A stretch of DNA of 64,000 bases from Macquaria australasica (lineage: Eukaryota; Chordata; Actinopteri; Centrarchiformes; Percichthyidae): assembly GCA_005408345.1 (NCBI GenBank), contig SEMN01000162.1, positions 788,481 to 852,480 of the forward strand, written 5' to 3'. This document shows positions 23,458 through 35,699 of the stretch, piece by piece (the stretch's first letter is position 1; each line of letters starts with the position of its first letter). The position numbers were made by a program, and so were the translations under genes. The notes beneath the pieces are model-generated. The model had not been told where the DNA came from, ran no database searches, and saw only the letters and a program-made list of their open reading frames with translations.

Positions 23458-26400
23458 ATGGCCCTTCTCGATTACCCTGTTCCACAGTTGGATGTTACCT
23501 TGCAAGAAGTGAGCCGTATCCTGCAGCTCACTTTAAGTCCTGACCTTTACCCTGAGTTCAAAAGTACGATGGAGCAGCAGAGGGAGCTCCTTCAAGAGGC
23601 CCAGCAAAAATTAGTAACCATTTCTGCAGGCCAGGAGAATTGGGTGACGGAGCAGTTCAAGAGCGGATTGCTGTCTTGTGCTGACCCTGTGCCCACATCC
23701 ACAGCTCTCCCTGTTGTTCTGCCCTTGTCTACGGCAAAGCGATGTACCCAGCTGGGCAGGGCAGCCGCTTTGCTCTGGGCAGCAGCAAAGCTGTACAGTG
23801 AGCCCTTGTTACTGGAGGGCAACGTGCCAATGGAGCGCACACAGCAGGGTGAGGTATTCGCTGCCAGCCGAATCCCTGGAAAGAGTCAAGATGAGATTAA
23901 GGTGAGATTACTGGCAGGACACAACTGGTAAAATTAATCAAAGCAAAATAAAAAGTTAGAGGTGTTTTATCAACTCATACAAAATTCAGCTGCTCGAGTG
24001 CTCGGCAGGACCAGAAGGAGGGCACACCTTACACCTGTTTTAAAATCGCTGCACTGGCTACCGGTTCGTTTTAGAGTTGTCTGCCTGCAGCTGATTGCTC
24101 TCTTCCTGCAGGAGCTTGCAGTCAGAGGGGTCGTTGGGGTGATGGCGTGGCACCTGTGTGGGCCTTCACCAAGGCTATATTATCTGCCTGGTGTCATTGT
24201 CTGTCTCTCTTTCTCTCTCTCCTAGGATCCACGCCATCCAGGTTTGGTTTGGTTTCCCATTTTGCTGCCTACAACACTTGCGCAAACATACATTCTTCAC
24301 TCACCCATACATTCCACTTAATACTGATGCTCTTATTTTCCACAACTCATGCCTTCCTTACAAATAGTTATGTTTGTTTATTTCTAATAAAATCATTAAT
24401 TGGCACTCTGATCTGACTTGCCTCTCCTCTTTGTCACATATGTTGAGCCAGATTGTGACAGAGTTTATTTTAAGATTCTTTTATTGGTCTACAAATCACT
24501 AAATGGCGTCGCTCCTGACTACCTGTCTAACATGGTTTTAAGATATGTACCCACTAGATTCTTCAGGTCCTCTGGTAGTTGTCTCTTAGTTTGTCTTAGG
24601 ACCCCGGTCTAAGACCCACGATGAGGCAACTTTTCTATCTTTAAAAGAAAACTAAAAACACACCTTTTTTGACTTGCATTTCAATGTTTCTTCATATTGC
24701 TTATTTTATTATTAGTTATATTATACTTCATTTTATTAATTTTACCTTTTTGCTATCTTTATGTTCTGCACTTGTATTTGATGTATGACTTGTGCTTTAT
24801 AAATAAAGTTTGATTGATTGATTGAATAGGTGGTGTCTTCTATTTCTAACCTGTAGCTTTGTTATCTCCAGGTCTACCCAGATAGCCTCCATGCCATCAT
24901 CACCTGTGTTGGAGGAGTGTTCCCTGTTGACATACTGTGGCGTCCCAGCACTGGTGGGCCAGTATCTGCTCGATCATTCAATGACATCTATAACCAGCTG
25001 GCTCAGGTGATGGATCAACCCAGGGCAGGAAAACAGAATGATCCCTCTGCCATTTGCAGCCTCTCAGCTCTGGAGCGCAAAGCCTGGGCTGCCACCAGGG
25101 AAGAGATCCTGGGGCAAGGAGGGGATGCAGCGGCATCACTGGGACTGATGGAGAGTGCCATTCTGACTCTCTGTCTGGAGGAGTCCAACGCACCCTCTGA
25201 GCTGGCTGAGATCCTCAATGCAGTGAGGCTGGGAGGAGGAGGAGACAGTCCATGTCTGAGATACTATGACAAGGTATTGGAGAGAATCTGGATAAACACT
25301 GCACGTGTCCACCATCTGCTCCATTTTCCATTTTAATGTTGCATTCAGACTTTTGTGTTCACATGTCACATTAGCCACACCACACAAGTCGATGACACAA
25401 ACTCATCACAACATAATTAATACTATTCATATTGGAAAGTAATTAAATTTAATTTAATTCATTGATTGGTATTAAAATATACAGTAGAACATATAAACTT
25501 GGCTAAATTTATTAGCTCTTAGAAAGTGGTTAATATGAGTGGAAGAGGAGTGACCACAACAGCCAGTTAGGACATCATGGCTCAGAGCAGGATGTAAACA
25601 AGCTGAGCCAGTAAAATATTTTAATTTGTGAAGTGACTAACTAAATATGAACTGAAGACAAACTAAAGTGTTTTTATACTGATACGCAGGGGTTCCACTG
25701 ATCACTAACAAATTATTACTTTTTTTAACAGGTGCTAAACCTGGTGGTGTTCAAGGACAGCACAGCTGGGATAATGTTTGAACACAGCGCTGTGGATGGG
25801 ATGGTGGCTGGGCTTGTAACTGAGCGTGTGTACAATCTGTCAGAAACTGTTGACCTAAGCCTTATCCATACTGACACAGAAAACACAAATGCTAATGTTA
25901 ATTCTGTTTGCGCAACCTCCCTAACATTCCCCTTGCAAAGCGTTAATATCCCCAAGTCAAGCATTTCCTTGCAAGCAACTCATCCAGTTCTCACTTTTGA
26001 TGTGCCCTTCTATCCTGATGTCTTTTCTGCTCTCAGAGGGCAGAGAGGCCTGTATGATGCGTGGATCAACTTCTCTTTGCAGCTTTCCCTGAGGCAGACT
26101 CTTGGGGAATCCGCTGCCAATCACATAATTGTCACACCTACCCATATGCGCCACTACAAACATGGCCGATGCGATCCTACATACTCACTCACCATGCATT
26201 CTCACATGTTGGTAAATGCCTTGGCATCTTGCAGTGGCCCAAATAACACAATCCAATACACTCCTGACCTCCTACGCTTGTTCCATGTTGCATTTTTGGA
26301 GCACAAGAGTCTCATCAGAAACACCAAAAGTGGTCAAGGAGTTGGTCCCCATATAGCCGCCCTGCGTCGATCATTGCCATCTGACAACCCATTAAAGAAG

Positions 26401-29400
26401 CTCCTGGAACCCTTTGGATGTCCATCTGTGTACCTCACAGGTACAGATCTGATGGAGGGTGTGGAGTGTGGAGTAGGGAATGTTTATGCCAAGGATCAGC
26501 TTGCTGTAGCCTACCTTGGGAAGAGAGACAAGGTTCGCATTGTGCTTAATGGGAAAGGGAGCTTTGCTCTGGCATTGGAGAAGCTTCAAGAAAGCCTGAA
26601 GAAAAACCTGAACTTAGTGATGCTTCTAGCTGTTAGATATGCCATTGCAAGCCAAATGGGAGCCCTGGAGTGTCTACTCCAACAGGGTCAAACAGAGAAA
26701 ATGAATGGAGAGAGAGATCACTGCCCAGAGAGCCCAGACTATACTCTGGTAATCCATGGTGGTGCTGGAGAGGAGATGATGCTGAACACCGAAGTGACCA
26801 GGATAATTGAGTTTGCTCTACAGACAGCTTTAACCCTTGGATCCCAAGTGCTTCAACATGATGGCAGGAGTCTGGATGCAGTTCAGAGGTCAGTAGAAGC
26901 TCTGGAGGACTGCTTCCTATTCAATGCAGGTAAAGGCTCAGTATTCAACAAAGATGGCAAAAATGAAATGGAAGCAACCATTGTAGATGGCAATGCAATA
27001 AGGTCAGGAGCTGTCGCTTGTGTGCAAAGTGTGAAGAACCCAATAAAAGCAGCCAGATGTGTCATGGAGAAAAGCTCACATTCACTCATTGTGGGAGATG
27101 GGGCTGAGGAGTTTCTGCAGGGGTTGGAGGAAAAAGAGAAACCTGTTGGGCCTGAGTATTTCTACACTGATATACGTCACAGAGAGTTAACCGCAAAGCT
27201 CAATGGTGGAAATACCTCAAGAAACAATCACCCTCAGACAGTTGGAGCTGTGGCCTTGGACTGTTGGCGTGGGTTGGCTGCTGCATCCTCCACCGGTGGG
27301 TTAGTAGGAAAGCTGAAAGGGCGAGTTGGGGATACAGCAGTAGTAGGGGCAGGAATATATGCTGATGACAAGGTAGCTATTACCTGCTCTGGAGATGGAG
27401 ATGTATTTCTGAGGCACATAGTTGCACAGAAAATAGCCAGTCTCTACCACCACAAAGGCTATAGCCTTAGGCAGGCATGTAGAGAAGTGATGACTGAAAA
27501 TCTGAATGGGATCTGTGCAGGAATCATTGCTGTGGACACTAAAGGCGACGCCATCATTGAAACAAATGCTGGCGTGATGTTTGTGGCCTCAATGATAAGT
27601 GGCATTTCACGAGTAGAGGTCCTCAGGCCCCTAAAGGGCTTCTCTGATGTGATCTGGGAAACAGATGAGCTGGTTGCCTACCTTGATCCCAACCCCTGGA
27701 TCCCTGGGTCAACCATTCTCACTAGAAAAACTCTCAGCGGGGCAAGCAGCATCTTCCAGTTGGCTACACCTGATTTTGTGGCTACGCTACAAGGAGCGAG
27801 AACTGTGTCAAGCTTGCTATGTGAGCGATTGGGAGTGCAGCGCTGTGCCTTGGTTTTCAATCCAACTCCTGATCAGGCAGCACAAATCAGACTGCTCCCG
27901 CTTCATGGCCTAGAGCCAAAGTGGCAGTCCCATCTTGCCAATGAAGAAGAATTCCACACTTATGATCCTGGTTACTGCACCTCAAAAAGTGGCCCACGCT
28001 GGGATGATGAGGCACTGGCCCAGGTTCAAGCCAAGATTAGAAACAAACTGCCAACACCAAATGCACCCTCTTGCTTTGAGTTTTTTGGAGATGCTTCCCA
28101 TGATAACCTGTTCAGCCGTATTGTACGTGGAGAGCAGCAACAGTGGAGAGTGTGGGAAGACAGTGAGCATGTTGCCTTCCTGACACCAAACCCAAACACT
28201 CCTGGCCTAACTGTTGTGGTGCCACGCAAACCACTGTCCAGTGACATCTTCAAACTTGAGGAAGCTGACTACAAAGCACTGATCTTAGCCACTTATAAAG
28301 TTGCCCGACTACTGGAAGAGGGGATGAGAGCTCGAGGCGTTGCACTGATCTTTGAGGGCTTTGAGATTGACTATGCTCATGCCAAGTTGATCCCTCTGTT
28401 ACCTTCCCCAGATGGCACCAATCCCGCTGAGCTGCAACCAGAATGCTTCCAAAGCTACCCTGGATATGTGTCATCACTGGATGGCCCAGCTGCTGACCCT
28501 GAGGCCCTCAAAAAGATCCACTCAAAAATTACCCAGTGCAGGCCTCCTCATTCATGGAAAGACCCTCAGTCTCACTCCACACTTGCCATCAGGAGCCAGT
28601 GGTACCGCAACCTGTTCCAGATTCAAAACACTCTTTTCCACAGCACAGTGGAATATTTCCACACTTCCTGCCAGTTCTCCTACGCTCTGACCCCTCTCAC
28701 CACAGACACCATCTCCTCACCAATGGGCCTGGGATCTGACTCAGAACCAGTTTCTGTTAACCTGCTGGGCCAGGACATCTACCTGGCTGACTCAATGCAA
28801 TTTGTACTTGAATACTTCCTTCGCTTCCAGGAGAATTTGCCAGGGACGTACTACATATCTCCCAGCTTTAGAGGGGAAGATCCTGATGCCACACACTTGA
28901 ACCAGTTCTACCATGTGGAGTGTGAGCTGTTGGGTGACATGGACAAGGCCATGTCCATAGCAGAGGGATTCCTGGCTCATCTCACCAAGTCCATGTTGAA
29001 GAAACACTCTGATATGATCCTCAACACTGCCGGGACCCTTACACATGTCACAGCCATGCTGAGTAAGCTGGATGGAAAGACCCCACTACCAAGAGTCCCT
29101 CTAGACCAGGCCATTCCCATGATGCCCTCTGCTGACTGCTTAGAGTGGGTCCAAGATGGCCAGCCCCAGTTTGGCAGAAAGCTAACACGCAAAGGAGAGC
29201 GAGTCTTGATAGAGAAATATGGTGGTGCTGTTTGGCTGACTGAAATGGACCATCTAGGAGTTCCCTTCTACCAGGCATATGTGGAGGGCACTGAACGGTG
29301 CAAAGCCAAAGCTGCTGACCTTCTCCTGGGGCTGGGTGAGACTGTGGGTCTTGGTGAACGTCATTCCACCCCTGAGATGGTACAGGAGGCCCTCAGGCAC

Positions 29401-29577
29401 CATGCAGTGCCAGAGCAGTCCTACAAATGGTACATTAACATGCGGCAAGTGAAACCACTCCTCACCAGTGGATGGGGCATGGGGACGGAGCGCTACTTGT
29501 GTTGGCTGCTTCAGCATGATGACATCAGAGATACACATATCATTCCTAGGATGAAAGGAATGAAGTACATGCCCTGA
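23458..29577 (+). CDS. Acyltransferase-asparaginase-HIT-HIT-class II synthetase fusion protein, copy B
   Basis: Inverted duplicate of copy A. Exons 23458-23901, 24872-25273 and 25732-29577 join in phase 0 to give 1563 residues. It carries the same motifs as copy A: acyltransferase EHSAVDG and HGRCDPTYS, asparaginase TVGAVALD (likely Thr785), second HIT domain DYAHAKLIP, synthetase FRGED and GMGTER. It is five residues shorter than A because of changes in a variable stretch at about 320-370. Exons 1 and 2 differ from A at about ten residues. From about residue 515 onward only two differences remain (T for I in the first HIT domain and T for I near the C-terminus). The frame is open throughout and the splice sites are intact, so it is probably functional. 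The candidate TATA promoter at 21.4 kb would serve this copy. Shared sequence ends at 29619, 42 bases after the stop codon. Physiological role unknown. Confidence 0.9.
23936..24828 (+). mobile_element. LINE 3'-end fragment inserted in intron 1 of copy B
   Basis: Translated pieces match the C-terminal end of fish CR1/L2-like non-LTR retrotransposons: NSAARVLGRTRRRAHLTPVL with LKSLHWLPVRFR near 23975-24090, and LLLVYKSLNGVAPDYLSN near 24475-24535. It ends in a (TTGA)n tail at about 24808-24825, typical of L2/Rex-like 3' ends. An unrelated stretch splits the two coding pieces at about 24095-24450. Copy A lacks the insertion, so it arrived after the duplication or was lost from A. Confidence 0.75.
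25274..25731 (+). other. Intron 2 of fusion gene copy B
   Basis: A 458-bp intron with donor AAG/gtattg and acceptor tttaacag/GTG. It is over three times the length of its counterpart in copy A and unrelated in the middle. Confidence 0.85.
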
Positions 29578-29619
29578 TCACAAGTTCTCAACAGGTTTTC
29601 AGGCCCTCAGATGTGATAT

Positions 29620-32568
29620 GACATTTAATACATGTTGAGTTTGGGACGTTCCAAGCAGAACAAACTATAGATGTAATCTGACACAAAGCAGACATGACTC
29701 AAATCAAGTTTACAAGAAAAGATTAAAGGTGAATATAGATTGTTTTTTGATCATAATAAGTTCAAATGTAAGCCTCTTTTGTGTGTGATTTTTTTGGATA
29801 AAGTATAATTGCTGTTTTTGTTCAAATAATGCTGATCAAATTAAATACCAATCACAGGCACACTGACTACAGCTTTCCAACTGAGAAAATATTTTGGTAT
29901 GTTTTGATAAATTTACAGATTCTGCTATAATTACATCAGATGCATGATTATTGTGTGAATTTGAAAATGTTCTTTTTTAGTGCAAGCACTTGATCCTTGT
30001 TAATTGATGTATATTGTATTTGTTTGCTGTATTGGTAGTACTACAATGAAATCATCAATAAAATAAATCAGTTAATCAAATCTTTGTCATTGCCATATGG
30101 AGTCAATTTTAACTAGATGTTTGACTAGATGTTACTTTGACTTTGTAAAGCAGTTCTTAATATATAAATTAAAAATGTCCTAAATAAAATCTCATTTCTC
30201 ATAAGCTTTTATAATTATTCAGAGTAGTAGACAGCATACTTATGTAGAACTGAACTCACTCTAACTCTGTAATTGTCACAAGGATATTGTTAGCTCTCCT
30301 ATTAAGGCTCTGACGTTTGGACTCCTTATCTACTTGTAATTTGGTCATCTAAATTACAGCCTATTCTACACTTACTGTCTGTCTCCTCTTCACTCACTCA
30401 GAATGAGAGCCCCAGCTCCAACAGTGTAAAAAGGATATTTTCTAATTGCATTGACAGAAATTAGGAGAAGTGATCTGGGAAACAGGAGATGAGCTTGTGC
30501 ACATGTTTGTGCAAGACATCATGCTAGTACTGGGTAGCTAAGAGAACATGTAACTTCATAAATGCCAGCACTCCCTTCCCAAGGTGACCATAACAATGAA
30601 ACTAAATATGTTAAAATAATGCTGTGAAAAGAGTAATTTACAATTAATTTACAGCCTAGTCCCAGGTGGGCCTAAGTTTAAATTGTATTATTCGACTGAC
30701 GAAGACATTTTCTGGGGAAGTTATTTAAAACAAATCAATCCATAAAAGAACCTATCTTATGTGTCTGTCTACACCACACTCTGCCTTCCCTGTCTTGAAT
30801 ATTAACAATAAAATCTAATGCCTTGATAAAACACCTACTCGTAGCCCCTCTTCACGGTTTTAATAACAGCCTACTTCCTCCATTTTTTGTTTTCTTAAAG
30901 AGTTTACCTGGGCCATTGTGGATTGGCCTTGTTAAGGGAAAAAAACAACACTCTTAAAACATATCCCCATACAAGGTTAGTTTACCACACTCTACAACCA
31001 ATAAATGTGTCCTATAAGACGCCGTTACCCTAAATTTATGAAGAAATTAAGGTTTAATGTTTACTAAACAAATACTGATAAAATATCTCCTGTTATGGGA
31101 ATTGTTGTGTTACAATGCTCACGTAAAATGCATAGTATATGCATAATGAAGTATAACCCAAGAGTGACTGTTGTGAAACTGTAATGATATCGTGTAAGGA
31201 TAAAAGCCTGGGTAGGTGTTAGGCTTCTCTCTGTGTCTCTGTCTTAGACACCTCCAAGTGTTTCGGTGTAAAAGTGTCCAATTTGCTTCTTTTTTTTCCC
31301 CAACTGACGTTTTCCCAAGTTTCACAAATTGATAAGTGTTTGTGTGTGTGTGTGTTGCAGTAGCCTCTCTCTGCTTGTCCTTACTGCATCCAGGTTCAGT
31401 CTCCCTCTATTTCCTTCTTGGGCGGTGCTGTCTCTTCTTCTGCATGGATCAAAAGTTGTCCCCATACAGTACAAATGAAGCCTCTGCTGGCCAGGGACAC
31501 AAGAGGATATTCTGTGGACATTTGAAAAACAAAATTTCAATTTTGTTAAGTTTCATTCTGAAACTGTGTGGTTTGGTTAGTTGCTGTAACAGAGTCCCTC
31601 AGAGGGAATCTCTTTAGCCCTTGCCAGCCTGTAAAATTTCTGCCTGAATTCGTACTGCATAATTGCTGGTCCATCAGAAGCACCAAGGGGTCTCAAAATC
31701 ATATATCATCATGCAAACATACTTTATGGTAAACGTAAGACAACTACACCACAGCGAAGAGAAACAGTGCTTACAAACTTCAAAAACAATGATGGAAAGA
31801 CATTTAACAGGATGTAGCAACACTACAAATGTCAAACTGATCTGACGAAGTATAAAAATCAGTTAATATTTGCTGCAGCCAGCTATTGCTTTGGATTTCA
31901 TCATATTGTCCTTTATTTATTTGTCCAAAGTAAGGTATTTATTTGAAGGTCAAAATAGATCATTAGCACTCTATAGTGATGTTAATTCAGTAATATCCAG
32001 CCAATAAAGCAGACTTCATCAGCTTAAATTAAAGCCCCTGAAAACTTGGTTTCAAAAGCTATTTTTCTTTAACATTAAATAGTCGTCACTAAATAGGCAA
32101 CAGACAAATTTAAATTTTGGACAAACACATCCTTAGTTGTTATTTTTTGAGAGTTCAACATTCAAAAACTCAGCTGATCTGCTTCATCAGGAATGTGCGG
32201 GTGTGGTTTGATCAGATTTGATTGACAGCGGCTCGGTAACAGCCACACAACTGCCATCAGATTCTGATTCACGTGTTGCTAAATCGTGATTGGTGCACGG
32301 GAATACGTGACATCATGTTTTTCCAACTGAGCCCCGCCCACTTCAAACCAGTGAGAAGAGTGCAGACAAAAACACAGATATCCTACAGAAACCTCTCATG
32401 TGAAATAACCAAAATGTGGTAACTTTAGCAGAAAATGTTGATGATGTTGATCACTTATAGTAAGAGAAAATGAGAAAATAGGGTTTTTAGGGCCTTTTAA
32501 CATTTGCGTATACTCAACTGTGCAAAAGTGTGTGCAAAGAGGTAAACTACTTTGTCATTGTCTCACAG
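29620..32568. other. Intergenic stretch, no gene seen
   Basis: AT-rich unique DNA after copy B. I looked for a first exon (rhodanese N-domain) belonging to the orphan exon at 32569 and found none on either strand. A short (GT)n tract lies at 31337-31356. Confidence 0.5.
30057..30062 (+). terminator. Candidate polyadenylation signal of copy B
   Basis: AATAAA lies 480 bases after the stop codon, in an overlapping aataaaataaatca cluster. Homology to copy A stops 42 bases after the stop codon, so the two copies must use different 3' ends. Confidence 0.45.
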
Positions 32569-32864
32569 GTGTCCAACCAGGTCACATCCCTGGCTCCAAA
32601 TGCATGCCTTTCTTTAAGTTTCTTGATGATGAAGGTATGATGCTCTCCACAGAGGAGCTGAAGAAGTTCTTCCAGAAGTCACAAGTGGACCTGAATAAGC
32701 CAATCTGTGGATCATGTGGCTCCAGTGTGACCGCCTGTCACATGGCGCTGGCTGCCCATCTGTGCGGCGCCCCGTGGGCATCTGTGTATGATGGATCCTG
32801 GTATGAGAGGTTCACCAAGGCTCCGCCAGAGCACGCCGTCTCCGAGATCAAGAGCGGGCTTTGA
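32569..32864 (+). pseudogene. Orphan C-terminal exon of a mercaptopyruvate/thiosulfate sulfurtransferase
   Basis: It begins after acceptor gtctcacag in phase 1 and ends at a TGA, giving 98 codons of the C-terminal rhodanese domain: GHIPGS at the start, the active-site loop CGSSVTAC, YDGSWYERF and PEHAV. The intact neighbour at 33703 has the same exon boundary and phase with loop CGSGVTAC. No matching first exon lies in the 3 kb before it, where only intergenic DNA and fusion gene B are found. It therefore looks like a truncated tandem duplicate. Against simple decay, the frame, splice acceptor and cysteine loop are all intact, so it may have lost its first exon recently or use an exon I cannot recognise. 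Confidence 0.75.
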
Positions 32865-33702
32865 GGAGGACGAAGACGTGACAAAAAATTAATTTACAAA
32901 TCAGCATTTACCACATCACTTTATGTGACTTACTCTAATGGACTGTTTGCTTGGCAACATAAGTAGCTTAGAAGTAGGTCTCAGCACCAAACTCAGTTTT
33001 GTTTTTTGTTGAATTGAATGTTACAGCTTTCTTGCATGTTGAAACGTGCTGCCAGACTCCCATTTCAGCAGACCTTAATTACTGACAAAATGTTATTATA
33101 AAGTATTCTCAACATGTAAGACCTTATGAAGACAGCGCTCTTTACAAGCCTTTTCCCCCTTTATTTTAATATTGATACCATTTTAGAATAATTGAATGTT
33201 TTGAGCAGTTTTCCAGCTCCTGCGAGATCATTATTCCAACTACATCTTGCATCTGAAAAGCATTCTTCTACTCTAGTACCTGCCCTCTATGGGCTTTTCA
33301 ACAAATGTGTCCATATGGCACAACCTGCTGGTGCTTTAGCGGATGTGCACTTTAAAAAGATGTGCCTATGTCACAGCATGAACTACCTTAGATAAGGCAC
33401 CTTGGTAGCTAAATAAGTTTGTTCCAATAAGTTTTGATATGTGATTTAAAATGAATGTAGCCTATTTTTAATGTTCACACTGGCTTCTTATTAAAAGCAA
33501 GTGTAAGAATGTGTGCATCTTTTTCATTTAACTTTTGGTTGTGCAAACAAAAACAAAAAAAAAACCTCCTGCTTTGTTACTGTACATTTTGAGCATCCAA
33601 AGTTCAACGCAGTTTGCCAAATGTTTAACCAAATGTTGCTTTAAGCTCACTCTTGAACATTTCCCTCTAGCGCTCGGAGCTTGTATTTCCCAGCGCCTCG
33701 TC
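32865..33702. other. Between the rhodanese exon and the mpst/tst gene
   Basis: No coding signal seen. A purine-rich aaaacaaaaaaaaaacc tract lies near 33550, and the sequence becomes more GC-rich from about 33670 into the first exon of the next gene. The promoter of that gene should lie here, but I see no TATA box. Confidence 0.5.
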
Positions 33703-35227
33703 ATGGCGGCACAGACTCGGGCTCTGGTGTCAGGTCAGTGGCTGGCAGATGCTGTCAGAAATAAACTCGTCGGGACCAAGCTTCGCGTTCTTGACGCTTC
33801 ATGGTACCTACCGAAAGCGAAACGGGACCCGAAAGCCGAATTTGCGCAGAAGCACATACCGGGCTCCTCGTTCTTTGACATAGACGAGTGCAGTGACAAG
33901 ACCTCTGAGCTGGATCACATGCTGCCAACTTCCAGCCACTTCTCACAGTACGTAGGAGATCTGGGCATCGGGAACGACACGCACGTAGTGGTGTATGACA
34001 CCAGCGACTTCGGCTCGTTCAGCGCGCCCCGGGTGTGGTGGATGTTCCGGCTGTTCGGACACAGTCTGGTCTCGGTGCTGGACGGCGGTATGAGGAACTG
34101 GCTGGCTGACGGGTGTCCGGTGACTTCTGAGTACTCCAAGCCGGAGCGCAGAGAGTTCAAGGCGGCTGTGAATCAGTCGTGGGTTATGAGCTATGAAGAC
34201 GTGCTGGAGAACATCAGGACCAAGCAGGTCCAGGCTGTGGATGCCAGGTCAGCAGGAAGGTTCAGGGGTACTGAGCCGGAGCCCAGAGATGGTGAGCAGG
34301 ATTACAAGTTTTTAGTGAACAGAGGTCAGAACTTTGCTGCAATTTTGCTTTAAATGTCTATAATAACGATATTTTCTCCAGGCAAAGATGTAGGCTAATA
34401 ATAATAGAAAAATGAAAATAATAAAAAAAAAATAATTATCAATTGTTTAAGCGATGAATTAAGGAAATATATCAATTTCTGGTTACAACTATATGCATGA
34501 TTTCTTTCATATATATATATAAGATGTTTGTATGTAATCAATATAGTTTATTGTTATTGTTGACTTTTCGTGTTGAAACGTGTAGTTTTATTTGCTGTTG
34601 TGTGTCAGCCTTGTAGTAGTTTGACAAAAAAAAAGGAACTTTGGGACCACTTACTAGCTTTCTTTCGGGGCTTTCAACCACATCTCAAGGCCTTCATCAG
34701 CAGATAGTTTCCTCGGTTGTGAAAGAGATGATTTTAACTGTCATGGATGACAACAGAACCATCTCCATGACAACTAAGCAAACCATCCGCTGATGAAGGC
34801 CATGAGATGAGGCTGGCAGCTCCAGAGGAAATAAGTACTTTTTTATTTTTTATTTTTTGTAAGCACAATGTCATTATTGCCCCAAATTTTCACTCTGTTT
34901 CTCACTCCTCTGTCTCTCCCCTCACCAGACACGCTGCCGGGCCATTTCCCAGGTGCCATCAACATGCCATTCACTTCTTTCCTGGATGCCTCTGGAAAGG
35001 AGCTGGGAGCTGACGGCCTGTCCAAGCTGTTCAGAGAGGCGGGGGTGGACCTGGAGCGACCACTCTGGGCTTCCTGTGGGTCCGGTGTCACGGCGTGTCA
35101 TGTTGTTCTGGCTGCTCACCTGCTTGGGCACCCCGGGGTGTGTGTTTATGACGGCTCCTGGACTGAGTGGTTTAAAAGGGCGTCTCCAGAGCACATCATC
35201 TCAGAGGGAGAGGCAAAGAAGGTGTGA
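33703..35227 (+). CDS. mpst: 3-mercaptopyruvate/thiosulfate sulfurtransferase (two rhodanese domains)
   Basis: Two exons, 33703-34291 and 34929-35227, joined in phase 1, give 295 residues, the usual length of the TST/MPST family. The ATG lies in the context gtcATGGCGGC. The N-terminal rhodanese domain includes LRVLDASW, HIPGSSFFD and the conserved VYD, SAPRVWWMFR and VLDGG segments. The C-terminal domain has AVDARSAGRF, GHFPGAINMP and the active-site loop with Cys246 in CGSGVTAC. That loop is MPST-type; thiosulfate sulfurtransferases usually have CRKGVT. The enzyme moves sulfur from mercaptopyruvate (or thiosulfate) to acceptors such as thioredoxin or cyanide and contributes to H2S production, in mitochondria and cytosol. 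Naming mpst rather than tst rests on the loop only. In human, MPST and TST lie near IL2RB, as here. The first-exon frame upstream of this ATG is open but lacks a better start. Confidence 0.92.
34640..34812. repeat. Short inverted repeat in the mpst intron
   Basis: ggccttcatcagc at about 34689-34702 and gctgatgaaggcc at about 34789-34803 face each other across about 90 bases. This looks like a small foldback fish repeat inside the intron. Confidence 0.5.
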
Positions 35228-35675
35228 ATGAAAGAGGAAAGGCAGTGGAGTACTTCAAGCAAGGATGTGATGTTGATACTTTTACAAGCAATGTGTTTGC
35301 TGCCAACAAGAGTGATGGTCAAGACTATAAAACTAGCCTCTACTAATACTGTGCTGTATAAGGCTTGTTATGAAACCTAATTACTAACTTAACAAGTTTC
35401 AGCAGCTGTCAGAAATCTCCTCTACATTATGTAACTTATCTAACTTTCTATTACAGGAAAGCTCTATATTTTAGAAAGGTTTACACTATATCCTGAAATA
35501 ACATGATAACATGTCACTCATGTCTCAAGATGTTTAAAATGTTACATTATGGGACTCTCTTCCAAGAAGGTTAAGCGGTATTAAGACAGGGCATGTTTGA
35601 TTCTTGGAAGAAGTGCATTTTCTTGATAGGAGGAGGTCATATAGATGTATTGATGTATTCTTTTACAAATGTTAC

Positions 35676-35681
35676 AATAAA
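35676..35681 (+). terminator. Candidate polyadenylation signal of mpst
   Basis: AATAAA about 450 bases after the stop codon, followed by a GT-rich stretch. Confidence 0.5.
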
Positions 35682-35699
35682 TGGATGCTTGAGGTCCTT

